Positions 26,665-37,500 of a DNA stretch of 64,000 bases are shown piece by piece; the first letter of the stretch is position 1, and each line of letters starts with the position of its first letter. The DNA is from Lachnospiraceae bacterium. Its GTDB lineage: Bacteria > Bacillota > Clostridia > Lachnospirales > Lachnospiraceae. A program made the position numbers and the translations under genes. The stretch is taken from contig CABJBM010000006.1 of the NCBI GenBank assembly GCA_902363835.1, positions 211,505 through 275,504 on the forward strand. The letters run 5' to 3'. The notes beneath the pieces were generated by a model. That model was not told the DNA's origin, made no database searches, and saw only the letters and a list, made by a program, of their open reading frames with translations.

Positions 26665-26670
26665 CTTATA

Positions 26671-26714
26671 CACCTCCTGAAAAATCTTATTCCAGCAGGT
26701 TTGTACCATATACT
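26671..26714 (-). repeat. Integrase leader repeat, copy 1
   Basis: This 44-bp segment matches 39 of 44 bases at 41147-41190. It contains the ribosome-binding site and upstream leader of the small integrase-coupled gene. Confidence 0.8.
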
Positions 26715-26781
26715 ATGGGCGGCCTTTTGACTTAAAAGCGTTTTTTTATGTACTTAAAAATCCCTCCCCGTACCTTATTAA

Positions 26782-26946
26782 TCAGAAGCTCCGACAGGTT
26801 GTGGCCTGATCAGCACCATCCCAAACATTCGTATATACGATCTTTTCATTCTTCTTCATTGCCATTGTAACGTCCTGAACTGTGTATCGCCCCATCAACG
26901 ACTGAACCCTGAAATCAAGATAATCCGTCAAAACTTTTAATAGCAT
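26782..26946 (-). CDS. Short hypothetical protein
   Basis: This 54-codon frame (MLLKVLTDYLDFRVQ to ATTCRSF) is preceded by AAAGGAAT. Its internal part (KKNEKIVYTNVWDGADQ) looks protein-like, but the frame may be a fragment of a longer gene. The rest of the 317-bp gap between the integrase leader and adaA shows nothing else. Confidence 0.35.
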   Translation of the reverse strand: MLLKVLTDYLDFRVQSLMGRYTVQDVTMAMKKNEKIVYTNVWDGADQATTCRSF

Positions 26947-27027
26947 ATTCCTTTATATTCTCCTGTCAGGCATATACAATTCTTCAAAAGCTGGGGCAAA
27001 AGTGACTGCAAACACCCCCGCCCGCAG

Positions 27028-27594
27028 TCACTTATCAGTCACCTTTTTCTTAAGCCCTTCCCGGTATTCATTTGGGGAAACGCCCGTTACCCGCCGAAAC
27101 TGCGTATAAAAAGCCGAAAGGCTCTCAAAACCGCTCTGTAAGGCAATGGTCAAAACATTATCCGGCGTATTGGCCAGAAGCTCCTTAGCCCTGTCTATAC
27201 GCAAACCGTTTAAATACTCCATCGGCGTCTTTTCATATTGATTCTGAAACAGCTGAATGATTCTGTTTCTGCTGAGTCCAAGCTTTTTTAATTCCTCTTT
27301 TAAACGATTATGGTCAGAAAAATAAAGATCGTAAACTGATTTAATTTTCTCCCCATTCTCTTTCTGCGGCTGAAACTCCAGCAAATCAGGCCGGCAGCGC
27401 TTACAGGGGCGAAGCCCGCTGTCACGTGCCTGCTCCGCCGTATCAAAAAACTCGACGTTTTCACGTTTAGGACTTTTAGATTTGCAGGAAGGGCGGCAGA
27501 AAATGCCTGTTGTTTTTACTCCGTAGTAGAATCTGCCGTCATACGCCTCATCACATGCCAGAGCCGCCTTCCATTTCTCTTCTTCTGCCAGCAT
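27028..27594 (-). CDS. Ada-type methylphosphotriester repair protein and regulator (AdaA-like)
   Basis: This 188-residue two-domain protein has an N-terminal Ada zinc domain with Cys33, Cys37, Cys64 and Cys67 (FCRPSCKS, RPCKRCRP), where Cys33 accepts methyl from DNA phosphotriesters. The C-terminal part is an AraC helix-turn-helix (LGLSRNRIIQLFQNQYEKTPMEYLNGLRIDRAKELL, ALQSGFESLSAFYTQFRRVTGVSPNEYR). After methylation such proteins activate alkylation repair genes, and three of those genes lie directly upstream in the same operon. No methylguanine transferase domain is fused, as in Bacillus AdaA. Confidence 0.9.
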   Translation of the reverse strand: MLAEEEKWKAALACDEAYDGRFYYGVKTTGIFCRPSCKSKSPKRENVEFFDTAEQARDSGLRPCKRCRPDLLEFQPQKENGEKIKSVYDLYFSDHNRLKEELKKLGLSRNRIIQLFQNQYEKTPMEYLNGLRIDRAKELLANTPDNVLTIALQSGFESLSAFYTQFRRVTGVSPNEYREGLKKKVTDK

Positions 27595-27632
27595 ATTGCC
27601 ATACTTCCTTTCATTTTTGCCTCATAATTTTT

Positions 27633-28391
27633 TCATGACTTCCGTTTCATTGCCCTGATCTGTTTTTTTGTCTCTTTGTCCACTTTCAGGGATTCCGTAA
27701 TCTTCTGCAATGCTTTGTTGTAGGTAAAATCATCCAAACCGTTATCTTTCAGATAAAACATGGTAGATTCCGGATACCGGACATAACAGACGGACACTGC
27801 CCATGCTACTGCCATTTTTGCATAATAACCATGGTGCCCCACGCCATCCAGGATGCCCAGCACTTCTCTGACCATTGATTCCCGGATATAATAGAAAATC
27901 AGCATCACAACTCCAAACCTGACGTCAAATTCCTGTTCTGATTGAAAATAGGGTTTTAGAAAATCCCACACACAATCTGAGTGGTTCCTGGTAAATTTGA
28001 GTCCGGCACAAAAGCTGTCACACACCGACCAGTTGTGTATCTTCGGGACAAACTCATTGATATGAAGCAGCCGCTCTTCAACCGGGCATGTTACGTAACC
28101 GATCACCATGCCCTGCAGCATGATTTCCTCAAAGGAATCCTCCCCTGCTGTCTGCAGATATTCCTGCCAATTCGACCTGGCCAGCCGCTTTGCTATTTTA
28201 CGCAGCATGGGAAGGCGGACGCCTAATACATTATCTGTATCAGGCAGCAGGCTGGAAGAGAACACACGGTAATCTTCTTCTGACAGCGCCTTTAATTGCT
28301 GCTTTATATTTTCTCCATCCGTCACATAACGATCCCCGCTTCCGCTGTAAGCTCCATATGTTTTTTCATCCGAAGACAAATTTTTCAACAT
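27633..28391 (-). CDS. DNA alkylation repair protein (AlkD-like HEAT-repeat family)
   Basis: This 252-residue all-helical protein resembles AlkC/AlkD-type glycosylases: LGVRLPMLRKIAKRLAR, FEEIMLQGMVIGYV, INEFVPKIHNWSVCDSFCAGLK and FGVVMLIFYYI. These enzymes excise alkylated bases without base flipping. The start overlaps the alkA stop by 7 bp, and adaA lies 38 bp downstream. The context makes a repair role very likely. Confidence 0.85.
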   Translation of the reverse strand: MLKNLSSDEKTYGAYSGSGDRYVTDGENIKQQLKALSEEDYRVFSSSLLPDTDNVLGVRLPMLRKIAKRLARSNWQEYLQTAGEDSFEEIMLQGMVIGYVTCPVEERLLHINEFVPKIHNWSVCDSFCAGLKFTRNHSDCVWDFLKPYFQSEQEFDVRFGVVMLIFYYIRESMVREVLGILDGVGHHGYYAKMAVAWAVSVCYVRYPESTMFYLKDNGLDDFTYNKALQKITESLKVDKETKKQIRAMKRKS

Positions 28392-29059
28392 GGCTCATTC
28401 CTTTTTCCTTTGTCTTTATCTTCTGTTTCTTCATAATCCGCCCTAAAAAAGGGGATTCTCCACAAATAAATGGAAGCTACCGAGCCATAGGGGGAATACC
28501 GGTCCCTGCAAACTTCAAATTGACTCTTTGTCAGCTTTGGAAAGCCGTATAATTTTTCCATTCCCCGGCGGATTGCCATATCTCCCCAGCTAACCACATC
28601 AGGACGCTCCAGACAGTTGATGAGCAGCATTTCCGCTGTCCAAAGCCCAACCCCTTTTATAGCTGTCAGACGGCGGATGACCTCCTGATCCGGCAGCTCC
28701 CGCAGATCGTTCAGGCAAACCTTTCCTTTTAAAATGTCTTTTGACAAATTAGAGATGGAAACAGCCTTTTTCATGGTCATTCCGCAGCGCTGAATATCAT
28801 CTGCTGAGACTGCCGACAAGTTTTCAGGCGTGATAGTTCCCATACTTTCCTGCATACGGTTCCATACGGTGTTTGCAGAACTTGCAGATACCAACTGGCC
28901 TATGACAGCATAGACCAGGGCAGCAAAGGGATCAGGAATCACCTGGCGCTCTACCCGTCCCAGCCGTGTCATCGCGGCACCAAGTATGGGATCTGCGGAA
29001 GAAAGGTATTCTACTTCTTCTTTGCCATAGTCAAAGAATTTTATTTCAACGGCCTGCAT
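28385..29059 (-). CDS. DNA-3-methyladenine glycosylase II-like (HhH-GPD)
   Basis: This 224-residue base-excision glycosylase of the AlkA/HhH-GPD superfamily has FAALVYAVIGQLVSASSANTVW, the hairpin LTAIKGVGLWTAEMLLINC and the catalytic Asp motif VVSWGDMAIRRG. There is no iron-sulfur cluster motif. The ATG at 29059 has GGAGGGG and overlaps the ogt end by 14 bp. A longer frame from 29110 was rejected because it would lie mostly inside ogt. Confidence 0.88.
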   Translation of the reverse strand: MQAVEIKFFDYGKEEVEYLSSADPILGAAMTRLGRVERQVIPDPFAALVYAVIGQLVSASSANTVWNRMQESMGTITPENLSAVSADDIQRCGMTMKKAVSISNLSKDILKGKVCLNDLRELPDQEVIRRLTAIKGVGLWTAEMLLINCLERPDVVSWGDMAIRRGMEKLYGFPKLTKSQFEVCRDRYSPYGSVASIYLWRIPFFRADYEETEDKDKGKRNEPC

Positions 29060-29516
29060 GAGTCCCCTCCAGTTCCAATAATTGTTCCTTGACTTCCAGG
29101 CCTGCCGCATAACCTGTCAGCCTGCCGTCTGAGCCGACCACCCGATGACAAGGCGTCAGGATCAGCACGGGATTTTTGCCATTTGCCATACCAACCGCCC
29201 GGGATGCGTCCGGCCGTCCGATCATTTCTGCAACCTGCTTATAGCTTCGTGTTTCTCCATACGGAATTTTGCTCAGGGCTTCCCATACGTCCTTTTGAAA
29301 CTCCGTCCCTTTTGCTTCAAGAGGCAAATCAAATCTCCTCCTGGTCCCATCCAAATACTCCTTAATCTGTTTTTCCGCCTTCTCCAACAAAGGAGTTTTC
29401 TGCTCTCCAGGGTTTTCATGAGTATCTTTTACAAAAAGCAGCTCTGTAATAAAACCATCCACTTCAGATATTTTAATTGGTCCCAAAGCAGTTTTCATAT
29501 ATAAGGTTTGTTTCAT
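29046..29516 (-). CDS. ogt: Methylated-DNA-[protein]-cysteine S-methyltransferase
   Basis: This 156-residue suicide repair protein for O6-methylguanine has the acceptor Cys123 in ILTPCHRVVGSDG, the helix-turn-helix and Arg finger region SYKQVAEMIGRPDASRAVGMANGKNP, and a C-terminal LTGYAAGLEVKEQLLELE. The start after AGGAGGC at 29516 gives the normal family length. It is the first gene of the ogt-alkA-alkD-adaA operon. No clear promoter could be named in the 202-bp gap upstream. Confidence 0.93.
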   Translation of the reverse strand: MKQTLYMKTALGPIKISEVDGFITELLFVKDTHENPGEQKTPLLEKAEKQIKEYLDGTRRRFDLPLEAKGTEFQKDVWEALSKIPYGETRSYKQVAEMIGRPDASRAVGMANGKNPVLILTPCHRVVGSDGRLTGYAAGLEVKEQLLELEGTHAGR

Positions 29517-29657
29517 AAGATTTGCCTCCTTTTCTATTACTAATATATCCGAAATCTGTCTGCCTGTCCTCCTATTTTGCACCATTTAATTTTTATATAA
29601 AAAAGGACTTACCCGGCAGTTGTTTTTAAAAAGATCCTGAAAATGTATTTTTATAAA

Positions 29658-29695
29658 CAAAAGGACCATCATCCCTATGGACTCCGGCCCTTTTG
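29658..29695 (-). terminator. Possible terminator of the mannoside operon
   Basis: CAAAAGG (29658-29664) pairs with CCTTTTG (29689-29695) across a loop that can form further pairs. TTTATAAAAAT follows on the minus strand. The stem is weak and the assignment is tentative. Confidence 0.4.
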
Positions 29696-29718
29696 CATCG
29701 TTATATCTCTTTTTTCAT

Positions 29719-31236
29719 TTACTCTGACGGATTCTTTCCCTTGTATTTACAATAAATTTTCCTGAAATATTCATAATTCGGATACCCGACCATCTGGGCA
29801 ACCTGATACAATTTAAACCTTCCGCTGGCAATCAGGGCGTCTGCCTGCTCCAGGCGTATGGTGGTCTGATATTCCCTGACCCCGATGCCCAGATTCTTTT
29901 TAAAGAGGGTTCCCAGATAATTAGGGGAAATGTAGAACCTGTCAGCCAGTTCATTTAATGTAATATCGTCTGTATAATTTTCACTGATATACTTTGACAC
30001 CTCTTTGCAGAGATTGGCATTTTTTCCTCCTCCTTTGCTTTCCTGCCAAAGTTCTGACTTCACAAAGGATATGACGCCTTCCTTTCCCCCCTGATAATCC
30101 CCTGCGTTCAGGGGCTCATAAAGACTTGCCACGGTCCGGGAGGCAATGCCATGGCCCAGAAAATAGATTCCCAGATTGTAAACCAGACGCTTCATAAGCC
30201 TTAAGCGGCATTTTTCTTCTGTTTTATCAATCTTCAGCATCCAGTTCTTTAAGCTCCACAGCACAATCTGCTGATCCCTATCCTCAACTGCGGCCCTTAA
30301 CACAGTATCATTGCCACTAGTTCTGTATAAGTGCTGGGCCGAGGCAGGCATATCCAGGTAAAACAGGCTTTCCAAAGAAGTTTCGTAAGCCTTTTGTATC
30401 ATGCTGAATTCCTTATATGTCTTGATTTTGGAACGAAACAGCTCCTTTCCGGTCTGTTTTCTGAGTTTCCGCTTTAAGTCTTCCATGGATGCATCTATCT
30501 CAGCCTCATCAGAACCTGAAAAAACAAAAGTAAAGGAAAACTGGTTTTCAAGCAGCCGCAGGCTGTATTTCCTGACTTCCTCCAATTCCCTTGCCAGCTC
30601 CTTTAAGCATGCGATTCCCTGGACATCTTCTTCTGAAGGCGGCTGCTCTTTAACCGTACTTCTTAATGCCACGGATACCAGAGAAAAGGAACAGCCTCTT
30701 TCCCGTTCCACAAACTCGGCGTACAGCTCCAGCAGCCTGTCATATAAAGGCCTGTTTCCGCTCATGATGCTGTTATAAACCGCGTCTTTAAAAACCTTTA
30801 TGCCGGCCATGACCAGCTCCGCATCCGCTTTTTGTTTCTCTTCGTTTATCCGCCGTTCATCCAGCCGTTTCTTAATCCTGGTAAATACTTCTATGATCTG
30901 TTCCGGGGCAGAGGGTTTTAAGACATAATCCACTGCTCCTAAGCGAAGCGATGATTGGGCCAGTTCAAAATCATCATAACCGCTGAGAAACACCACCTCT
31001 ATCTGGCCAAACCCGGCCTCCCTCAGCTCCCGTACCAGAGAAATACCATCCTGAATGGGCATTTTGATATCAGTAAGTATGGCCTCCGGCGGCTGGTTTT
31101 TCATGGCTGCCATGGCTTCCCTTCCATTGGTATAAGTCCCTGCTATCCGAAATCCTATTTCCTCCCATTTGATGGCGTTTTGTATCCCTGATAAAATCCA
31201 GTCCTCATCATCCACCAAAACCAGATTGTACAACAT
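29719..31236 (-). CDS. YesN-type response regulator with AraC DNA-binding domain
   Basis: This 505-residue regulator has an N-terminal receiver (LVDDEDWILSG, phospho-acceptor Asp in AILTDIKMPIQDG, Lys in YVLKPSA), a long central region, and a C-terminal AraC double helix-turn-helix (ITLNELADRFYISPNYLGTLFKKN, LYQVAQMVGYPNYEYFRKIYCKY). It follows its sensor kinase by 22 bp, and together they should activate the alpha-mannosidase and ABC operon upstream. A missing AraC tail is not suspected because the final KGKNPSE is typical. Confidence 0.92.
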   Translation of the reverse strand: MLYNLVLVDDEDWILSGIQNAIKWEEIGFRIAGTYTNGREAMAAMKNQPPEAILTDIKMPIQDGISLVRELREAGFGQIEVVFLSGYDDFELAQSSLRLGAVDYVLKPSAPEQIIEVFTRIKKRLDERRINEEKQKADAELVMAGIKVFKDAVYNSIMSGNRPLYDRLLELYAEFVERERGCSFSLVSVALRSTVKEQPPSEEDVQGIACLKELARELEEVRKYSLRLLENQFSFTFVFSGSDEAEIDASMEDLKRKLRKQTGKELFRSKIKTYKEFSMIQKAYETSLESLFYLDMPASAQHLYRTSGNDTVLRAAVEDRDQQIVLWSLKNWMLKIDKTEEKCRLRLMKRLVYNLGIYFLGHGIASRTVASLYEPLNAGDYQGGKEGVISFVKSELWQESKGGGKNANLCKEVSKYISENYTDDITLNELADRFYISPNYLGTLFKKNLGIGVREYQTTIRLEQADALIASGRFKLYQVAQMVGYPNYEYFRKIYCKYKGKNPSE

Positions 31237-31258
31237 AGATGCCCCCTCCTTGTTGTAG

Positions 31259-33028
31259 TTATGTCTGCTGATTCGGTACTTCGTTTAAAATTTTAATCTC
31301 AATGGTCGTGCCGATTTCCACGGTGGATTGAATGGTGAGCCCGCACCCCTCTCCGTAATAAAGGCCAATCCGTTTCATCACATTTTTCAGTCCATGCCCC
31401 ACGTCGGATTTCATATCACAAACAGCCTCTATAAGCTCCGGCTCCATGCCGCAGCCATCATCAGTAACCGTGAAATAGATATAATCTTCTTCCACAAATA
31501 CCTTCACCCATATCTGCCCTGCTCCTCCCCGGAAATCAAAGCCATGAAGGATGGAATTCTCCACCAAAGGCTGAAGCAGCAGCTTGATCATACGGAACTT
31601 TAACACCTGGGAATCCGCATCCAGGGAAAACTCGATTTTTCCCCTGCAACGGATGTTCTGGATGTCCATATAGCACTTTAAATGGTTCAGCTCATCGCTT
31701 ACAAAATACACATTTTTCCCCTTATTTAAGCTGAGCCTTAAGAAATTCCCCAAAAGAATCACCATATTGCTGATTTCCTTCTGCTTCATGCTGAGGGCCA
31801 TCCAGTTAATGGCTTCCAGGGTATTGTATAAAAAGTGGGGGTTGATCTGGGCCTGAAGGATCTCCAGTTCTTTTTTCTGTTTCAGTTTTTCCTGCTTTAA
31901 CAGGCTTTTTATCAGATCATCGATCTGTGTGGTCATATGGTCAAACTCAGTGCACAGCACATCAATTTCATAAATCCTGCTGCTCTTTCCTGTCCTGCGG
32001 CTCCAGCCCCGGCCCTTAAAATTGGTCACTTCTTTGGATAGCATCAGAATGGGTTTTGATATCTTGTAAGCCAGAATGGCGCTGAATGCCACAAACAGGC
32101 AGAGAAGGCCAATGGAGGATACAAATACCATCCTCTGGGTCTGTTTAAATGCCATCACAGTTTTGTCATAGTCAGTCACCGCCATAACATAATACTTGTG
32201 CTCTTTCAGCTGCTTTCTGTTAAAAATCTTAAGCCTGGACTCTGTATCAGGATTCTGTTTTCCTGTTAAAATCTTCTGGTATTTATTATAGACGGTTTCC
32301 GGCAGGCGCTTTCCGATCACACTTCTGTCGGTGCTGCTTATGATGTTGTCCTGGTCATCGATAAACAGGATTATTGATTCCTCATCCTGACAGTATTCCT
32401 TCATCTGATTATAAAACAGGTTTTCATTGAGATTAATGACAAGGTGTCCGATCCCCTCCCCATAGTAAAGCCCTGAATAAATTCTCATAACATATGTATT
32501 GATATACGGTGTATGGGACTGGTTTAACAAGTCGTTTTCCCGTGTGGTGATCCAGCCGGAGGACATATTCTGTATCTTCTCACAGCTTTCTTTGCCAGTA
32601 TAATTTTCATAATGATAGACACCGTTGATTCTGGTTGTCTTTAAATTTTCATCCTCCATCAGGATATTCACGGATACAATATCCCCCATGGTATAAGCCA
32701 GGGAGGAAAGATTCTGGTTCATGTTGTTCTGGAATACCATCTGTTCGTAGGAATTGCTGTTTTTCTTATAATTTAAAATGTTATTGATGATATTGTAATT
32801 ATTGGCCGTGGATCTGGCCAGCAGTTCAATGGAATTCATGCTTTTATCCAGAGTATCGCTGATATAGACCAGCATCTGGTACTGCTTCCCCTCAAATTCC
32901 CGGTCTAAAACCTTCTGATAGCTTTTCTGGCTGAAAAATGAACTGATACAGAAAAAAGCCGCCATAATCAGACAGTTGCTGAGTATCAGTAATTTGCTGA
33001 TTGAAATTTTAAACGCCTGTCCTTTCAT
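31259..33028 (-). CDS. YesM-type sensor histidine kinase
   Basis: This 589-residue membrane kinase has a first helix near residues 13-32, a large extracytoplasmic sensing domain to about residue 300, a second helix (SSIGLLCLFVAFSAILAYKIS), a HAMP-like linker and the His_kinase motif LQAQINPHFLYNTLEAINW with the phospho-accepting His. The ATPase motifs are PLVENSILHGF, DDGCGMEPEL and GHGLKNVMKRI. It probably senses mannosides or the loaded binding protein encoded next to it. The ATG at 33028 (after GGGGGCTGCC) was preferred to 33097. Confidence 0.92.
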   Translation of the reverse strand: MKGQAFKISISKLLILSNCLIMAAFFCISSFFSQKSYQKVLDREFEGKQYQMLVYISDTLDKSMNSIELLARSTANNYNIINNILNYKKNSNSYEQMVFQNNMNQNLSSLAYTMGDIVSVNILMEDENLKTTRINGVYHYENYTGKESCEKIQNMSSGWITTRENDLLNQSHTPYINTYVMRIYSGLYYGEGIGHLVINLNENLFYNQMKEYCQDEESIILFIDDQDNIISSTDRSVIGKRLPETVYNKYQKILTGKQNPDTESRLKIFNRKQLKEHKYYVMAVTDYDKTVMAFKQTQRMVFVSSIGLLCLFVAFSAILAYKISKPILMLSKEVTNFKGRGWSRRTGKSSRIYEIDVLCTEFDHMTTQIDDLIKSLLKQEKLKQKKELEILQAQINPHFLYNTLEAINWMALSMKQKEISNMVILLGNFLRLSLNKGKNVYFVSDELNHLKCYMDIQNIRCRGKIEFSLDADSQVLKFRMIKLLLQPLVENSILHGFDFRGGAGQIWVKVFVEEDYIYFTVTDDGCGMEPELIEAVCDMKSDVGHGLKNVMKRIGLYYGEGCGLTIQSTVEIGTTIEIKILNEVPNQQT

Positions 33029-33160
33029 GGCAGCCCCCTTCCGGATCCAAAGGTTCTTTATGGAGTATAGGCCGCTGCAAAATAAACTATGGTTCATTTA
33101 TTTTACAGCAGCCCTTTATTCATTTATTATATCATATTTTATAAATCCGCGCCATCTACC

Positions 33161-34531
33161 TTATTTTGAATTATTCACCGATTCAGAAATAATCTTAAAG
33201 GCATTGGCAGCTGCTTCAAGAGGCGTTTTCTGTCCGTATCCTGTAGCGTACTGCTCATCCATAATGGTATTTTCGATCACTGCGCTTCCTGGCACCAGCC
33301 ATTCATAATCGATCCGCTTTGTGTTCTCCACCAGTAAATTCACTCCATCCACTACCAGCAGAGCATCTCCTTCCAGCATTGGGGAAATGATTTCACGGAT
33401 GGATTCCGGAGCCGGCACTCCGCGGACAGTCATAAGAATCTTGGCAGCTTCTTTGTCATTGATCAGGAAATCAATCAGGGTTGCAGCTTCCTCCGGATGC
33501 TTGGAGGCCTTTCCCAGGGTCCATGGCATAGAAGCCAGCATGTAAGCTCCGCCGTTCTGAGCTGTGCCCGGTACTAAAGAAACGCCCAGTTCCACTTCTT
33601 CTGCCATGGCCGCATGGTCCTGAGGCATGGTTGCGATGTGGTTTACTTCACAGGCCGCATCACAGCTTAAAAACAAATTGTCCTGCTGGGATTCCTGTCC
33701 CACGGTTAAATCCAGAGGCGGAAATACTCCTGTTTCCCTCCATTTATTATACTGCTCATAAACTCCGGAAAGAGCCTCAGTAAAGTCTAAAAGCTCACCT
33801 TCTTCTGTGGCAAACCACTGTCCCGCCTGTCTTACCATTGTCATGGTCAGGAAGTAGGATGGCTCCTTCATGCCATATTTTCCGGTCTTGTCATAGATTT
33901 CCTGACAGGCCTTTTCAAAATCCTCCCAGGACCATTCATTGGTGGGATAGGCAACGCCTGCTTCATCAAATATTTTTTTGTTCCAGATAAACAATGGGCC
34001 GTTAAGTCCGCTGGGCACCCCGTACTGGACGCCATTGTAACGGGCCCAGGTCAGAGCGCTCTCCGGATAATCGTCCAGGTTCAGCTGTTTTCCAATGTAT
34101 GGGGTTAAATCACCCAGTTTGTCATTGGCTGCAAGGCTGGCAAAATACACATTGTTGTCCAGCTGGTACACATCCGGCTCTGTTCCTGATGAAATCTGGG
34201 TCATCAGCTTATCATGGTACCCATCAAAGCCCTGATATTCCGCGGTGACTTTAATGCCTGGGTGTTTCTCCATAAATAAATCCAGGGCTTTTAAAGTTGC
34301 CTCATGCCTGGCATCGCTTCCCCACCAGGAAATACGAAGCTCCACCGGTTTCCCATCCCCCGCTTTTTCCGTTTCAGCACCAGAAGTTCCTGCATCCTTT
34401 GTATCCGCGCTTGCTGAGTTTGCCTGGGTATTTTGTGTGGCGGTTCCTCCCCCGTTGGAACTGCATGCTGCCAGCACAAAAGCCGTACCTGCTGCCACAA
34501 CTGCTGCCTGTAACCTGGACACTTTTTTCAT
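33161..34531 (-). CDS. Sugar ABC transporter substrate-binding lipoprotein (mannoside locus)
   Basis: This 456-residue lipoprotein has the signal KKVSRLQAAVVAAGTAFVLAAC, with the lipobox ending at Cys, and a low-complexity linker rich in Asn, Thr, Ala and Gly. It continues as a family 1 binding protein (LRISWWGSDARHEATLKALDLFMEKHP). It lies 16 bp after the GH38 gene and before the YesM/YesN pair, an unusual operon position since binding proteins are commonly first. The ATG at 34531 follows AGGAGG. The ligand is presumably an alpha-mannose-containing oligosaccharide, by context. Confidence 0.9.
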   Translation of the reverse strand: MKKVSRLQAAVVAAGTAFVLAACSSNGGGTATQNTQANSASADTKDAGTSGAETEKAGDGKPVELRISWWGSDARHEATLKALDLFMEKHPGIKVTAEYQGFDGYHDKLMTQISSGTEPDVYQLDNNVYFASLAANDKLGDLTPYIGKQLNLDDYPESALTWARYNGVQYGVPSGLNGPLFIWNKKIFDEAGVAYPTNEWSWEDFEKACQEIYDKTGKYGMKEPSYFLTMTMVRQAGQWFATEEGELLDFTEALSGVYEQYNKWRETGVFPPLDLTVGQESQQDNLFLSCDAACEVNHIATMPQDHAAMAEEVELGVSLVPGTAQNGGAYMLASMPWTLGKASKHPEEAATLIDFLINDKEAAKILMTVRGVPAPESIREIISPMLEGDALLVVDGVNLLVENTKRIDYEWLVPGSAVIENTIMDEQYATGYGQKTPLEAAANAFKIISESVNNSK

Positions 34532-34547
34532 TTTCGCTTCCTCCTTC

Positions 34548-37500
34548 TTATTTTTTACAATAAATTTTGAACGTTTTGATCTCATAAGGATTTATTTTAA
34601 ATGATATCATTTGCTCTGTAACCGGTACGTCTGTTATGTGCCTTTCCAGCAGATTTGTTTCCTCACATGCTTCCACCGGGAATTTAAAGTAAAGTCTTGC
34701 CTCACTAACTGTATTATAGGTTTCAAAGATTCGGATGACAATCCCTTCTCCGTCTTCTGATTTCTTAACCGTATCAATAATAACGTTGTCACAATCTGTA
34801 TACAGGTAAGACCCTTCTTTTTCCTTTTTCTTTCCTTCTGTTACAATCAGCGGAACATTAACCTCATAACCAGCCTGGGCCACTTTTCCCTCTTTGATGC
34901 CGCCCACATGGGGATAAATCCAGTAAGAAAAGCTGTGAATGCCTTTGTCACAGGTATGGGAAGGATGGTCAGCACTTCTTAACAGGCTCAGCTCCATATT
35001 GGAATTCTGGATGGAGTAACCATATTTACAGTCATTTAACAGGGAAACTCCAAAGCCGCCGTCGGAAACATCTCCCCATTTATGTCCGCACACCTCAAAT
35101 CTGGCCTCATCCTGGCTGGTAGTGGAATGATTTGGATGCTCTGCATTGCCAAATGCCACATCATATCTGGCGTTCAGCGCGTGGACATCCACCGGGAATT
35201 CCACCCGGAGCATCTTATGCTTTTCATCCCAGTCAACTTCTGTCCTAAATTCAATATAAGGTCCATGGTTATACACAATGATCTCCTGCTTTATCCTGGA
35301 ATGATGCACCTGGGACTCTATGGAAATCACGGTGTAAAGGCAATTATGCTCTGTCACCTTTTGACTCACAGTATGGAAGGGCAGTGAGGGCTTATCCTCC
35401 CGTTTTCTGGTAGTTTCCCACGCTGAGCCCCATTCCACCGGAATATCCTCCAAAAGCTTTAAGAGATTCCCCTTTTTGCCTTCTTTTAATATCTGGCGGC
35501 GGGCAGCCTTATCATATAAGGAAATCAGGGTTCCGTCCCCATCCAACGCTATATTCAGCCATTGATTGCTTATTATTATCCTGTTTTCCTCTGCTTCGCA
35601 GAATGCAGCCATGGGGTCACGGCTCTCCAGTTCCTCATCCGTCCGTTCGTAAGTCTTATATCCCAAAGCCGGCACAGCTTCCGCCAGGAACACAATGGTT
35701 CCATCCGCCTTTTTAAACTGCTTCGGCCAGTTTCCGTTTAAATCCTTAACCCCCTGTTTTCCCCGTCCGTCTATGGATACCACCTGGCTCCTGCCCCATG
35801 ACAGAGAATTATAAACAGTTATCCCTTCTTCCGTCAAACAGGCCATGGAATCCAGATTCTGACGGAGGCTTTGCTGTCCGATCCGGCTTATTTCCTCATA
35901 ATCCCGGTCGCATTCCTCATAAACCTCACCGATGCAGGTGCCTGGAAGAATGTCATGAAACTGGTTCAGCAGAATCAATTTCCAGCCTTCCTCCAGATCC
36001 GTTCCCTGAAAGCTTCCGTTTTCTAAGTACTGGAATATGGAAACGATTTCCGCATCCCGGAATAAAAATTCACTCTTTCTGTTGTTCTTTTTATTCCTGG
36101 CCGCAGTTGTATAGGTTCCTCTGTGTTTTTCAAAGTACAGCTCACCGGCCCATACAGGATAATCCTTTTCTTTATCCAGCTCCTCAAAATACTGCTTCAC
36201 GGTTCCGATTTCCACCTTAGGCGTCATGGGAACCTTCTGAATCCTTGTGACTGCTTCCAGCATCTCTTTTGTAACGCCGCCGCCGCCGTCTCCATGTCCA
36301 TAGAGGTAAAGAAGCGGGTCCCCGTTTCCTTTATTCTTGAAATGATCCATGGATAACCGGACGCCCGAGGCGGACAAATCCCCATTGTAAAGGCCCAGAC
36401 CTCTTTCCGTACACATGGACATCATGCCGGATAAGATTTCTGTTCCATCTAATCCTCTCCACTTAAACACACTGTAAGGGAATTCATTGGTTTCATTCCA
36501 GGTCAGCTTTGTAGTAAAAAAATAATCGGTGTCTGCCTTTTTTAAAATCTGAGGCATTGCAGAGGAATATCCGAATACATCAGGAAGGAAACAGATATTG
36601 GAATCAGAACCCAACTCCTCGTTATAGAATTTTTTCCCGTACATAATCTGTCTGACAAAGGATTCTCCGTTTATTAAGTTGCAGTCAGGCTCTAAATACA
36701 TGCTTCCCAGGGTTTCCCATCTGCCTTCCTCCACCCTTTTTTTTACCTGGTCATACAATTCCGGATAATATTTCTTAGCCATTTCATAAAGCACGGGCAT
36801 GCTCTGGCAGAATTTGAAATCCTCATACTGTTCCATCAGCCGCAGCATGCTGGAAAATGTCCGGCTTACCTTTCTGACGGTTTCCTTTAACGGCCAGTGC
36901 CATGCCACATCAATGTGGGAATGTCCTGCAAAAAGCATTTTTACAGGCATTTTTAAATCTTTATATTCAGCAATTCCTTCCAGATAGGCGTCCATGGCCT
37001 TTAAAAAGCTGGCCGAAAGGGCTTCCTCATCCGAATAGTCCAGTTTCAGCAGGGAATCATACAGCACATGAAGGGTGCGCTGCCGTGTATACTCCTCCGT
37101 ACAGCCCAAGATAAATTCAAAACCTGTTTTTATCTCAAAATAATACTCCCATGCAGGCCGGTTAACAGCCGCTATTTCGGACTGGGTGATGATCACATCG
37201 CTTTTAAACACGTTGTCACTGTCTAAAATCAAGTCCTTACAGTAGCTTTCAATTTCCAGCTCATATTCCTCGCTGCCTTGGGCACAGGGGCTTAACATGA
37301 CCATATTCCGGTTAAAGTCAAGGCCGTTATAGTGTTTTCCATTGACAGAGATACAGCCTTCGCCTCCCACTTTCAGCAGCAGCACCGCTGTCTGCCCTTC
37401 ATAGCTTTTATCCAGGGACACCCGGTTCTTTAAGAATATGGTGTAATCCTTTCCCCCGATATGTTCCCCTTTTGAAAGAGAGAACCACTCCTCATCAAGC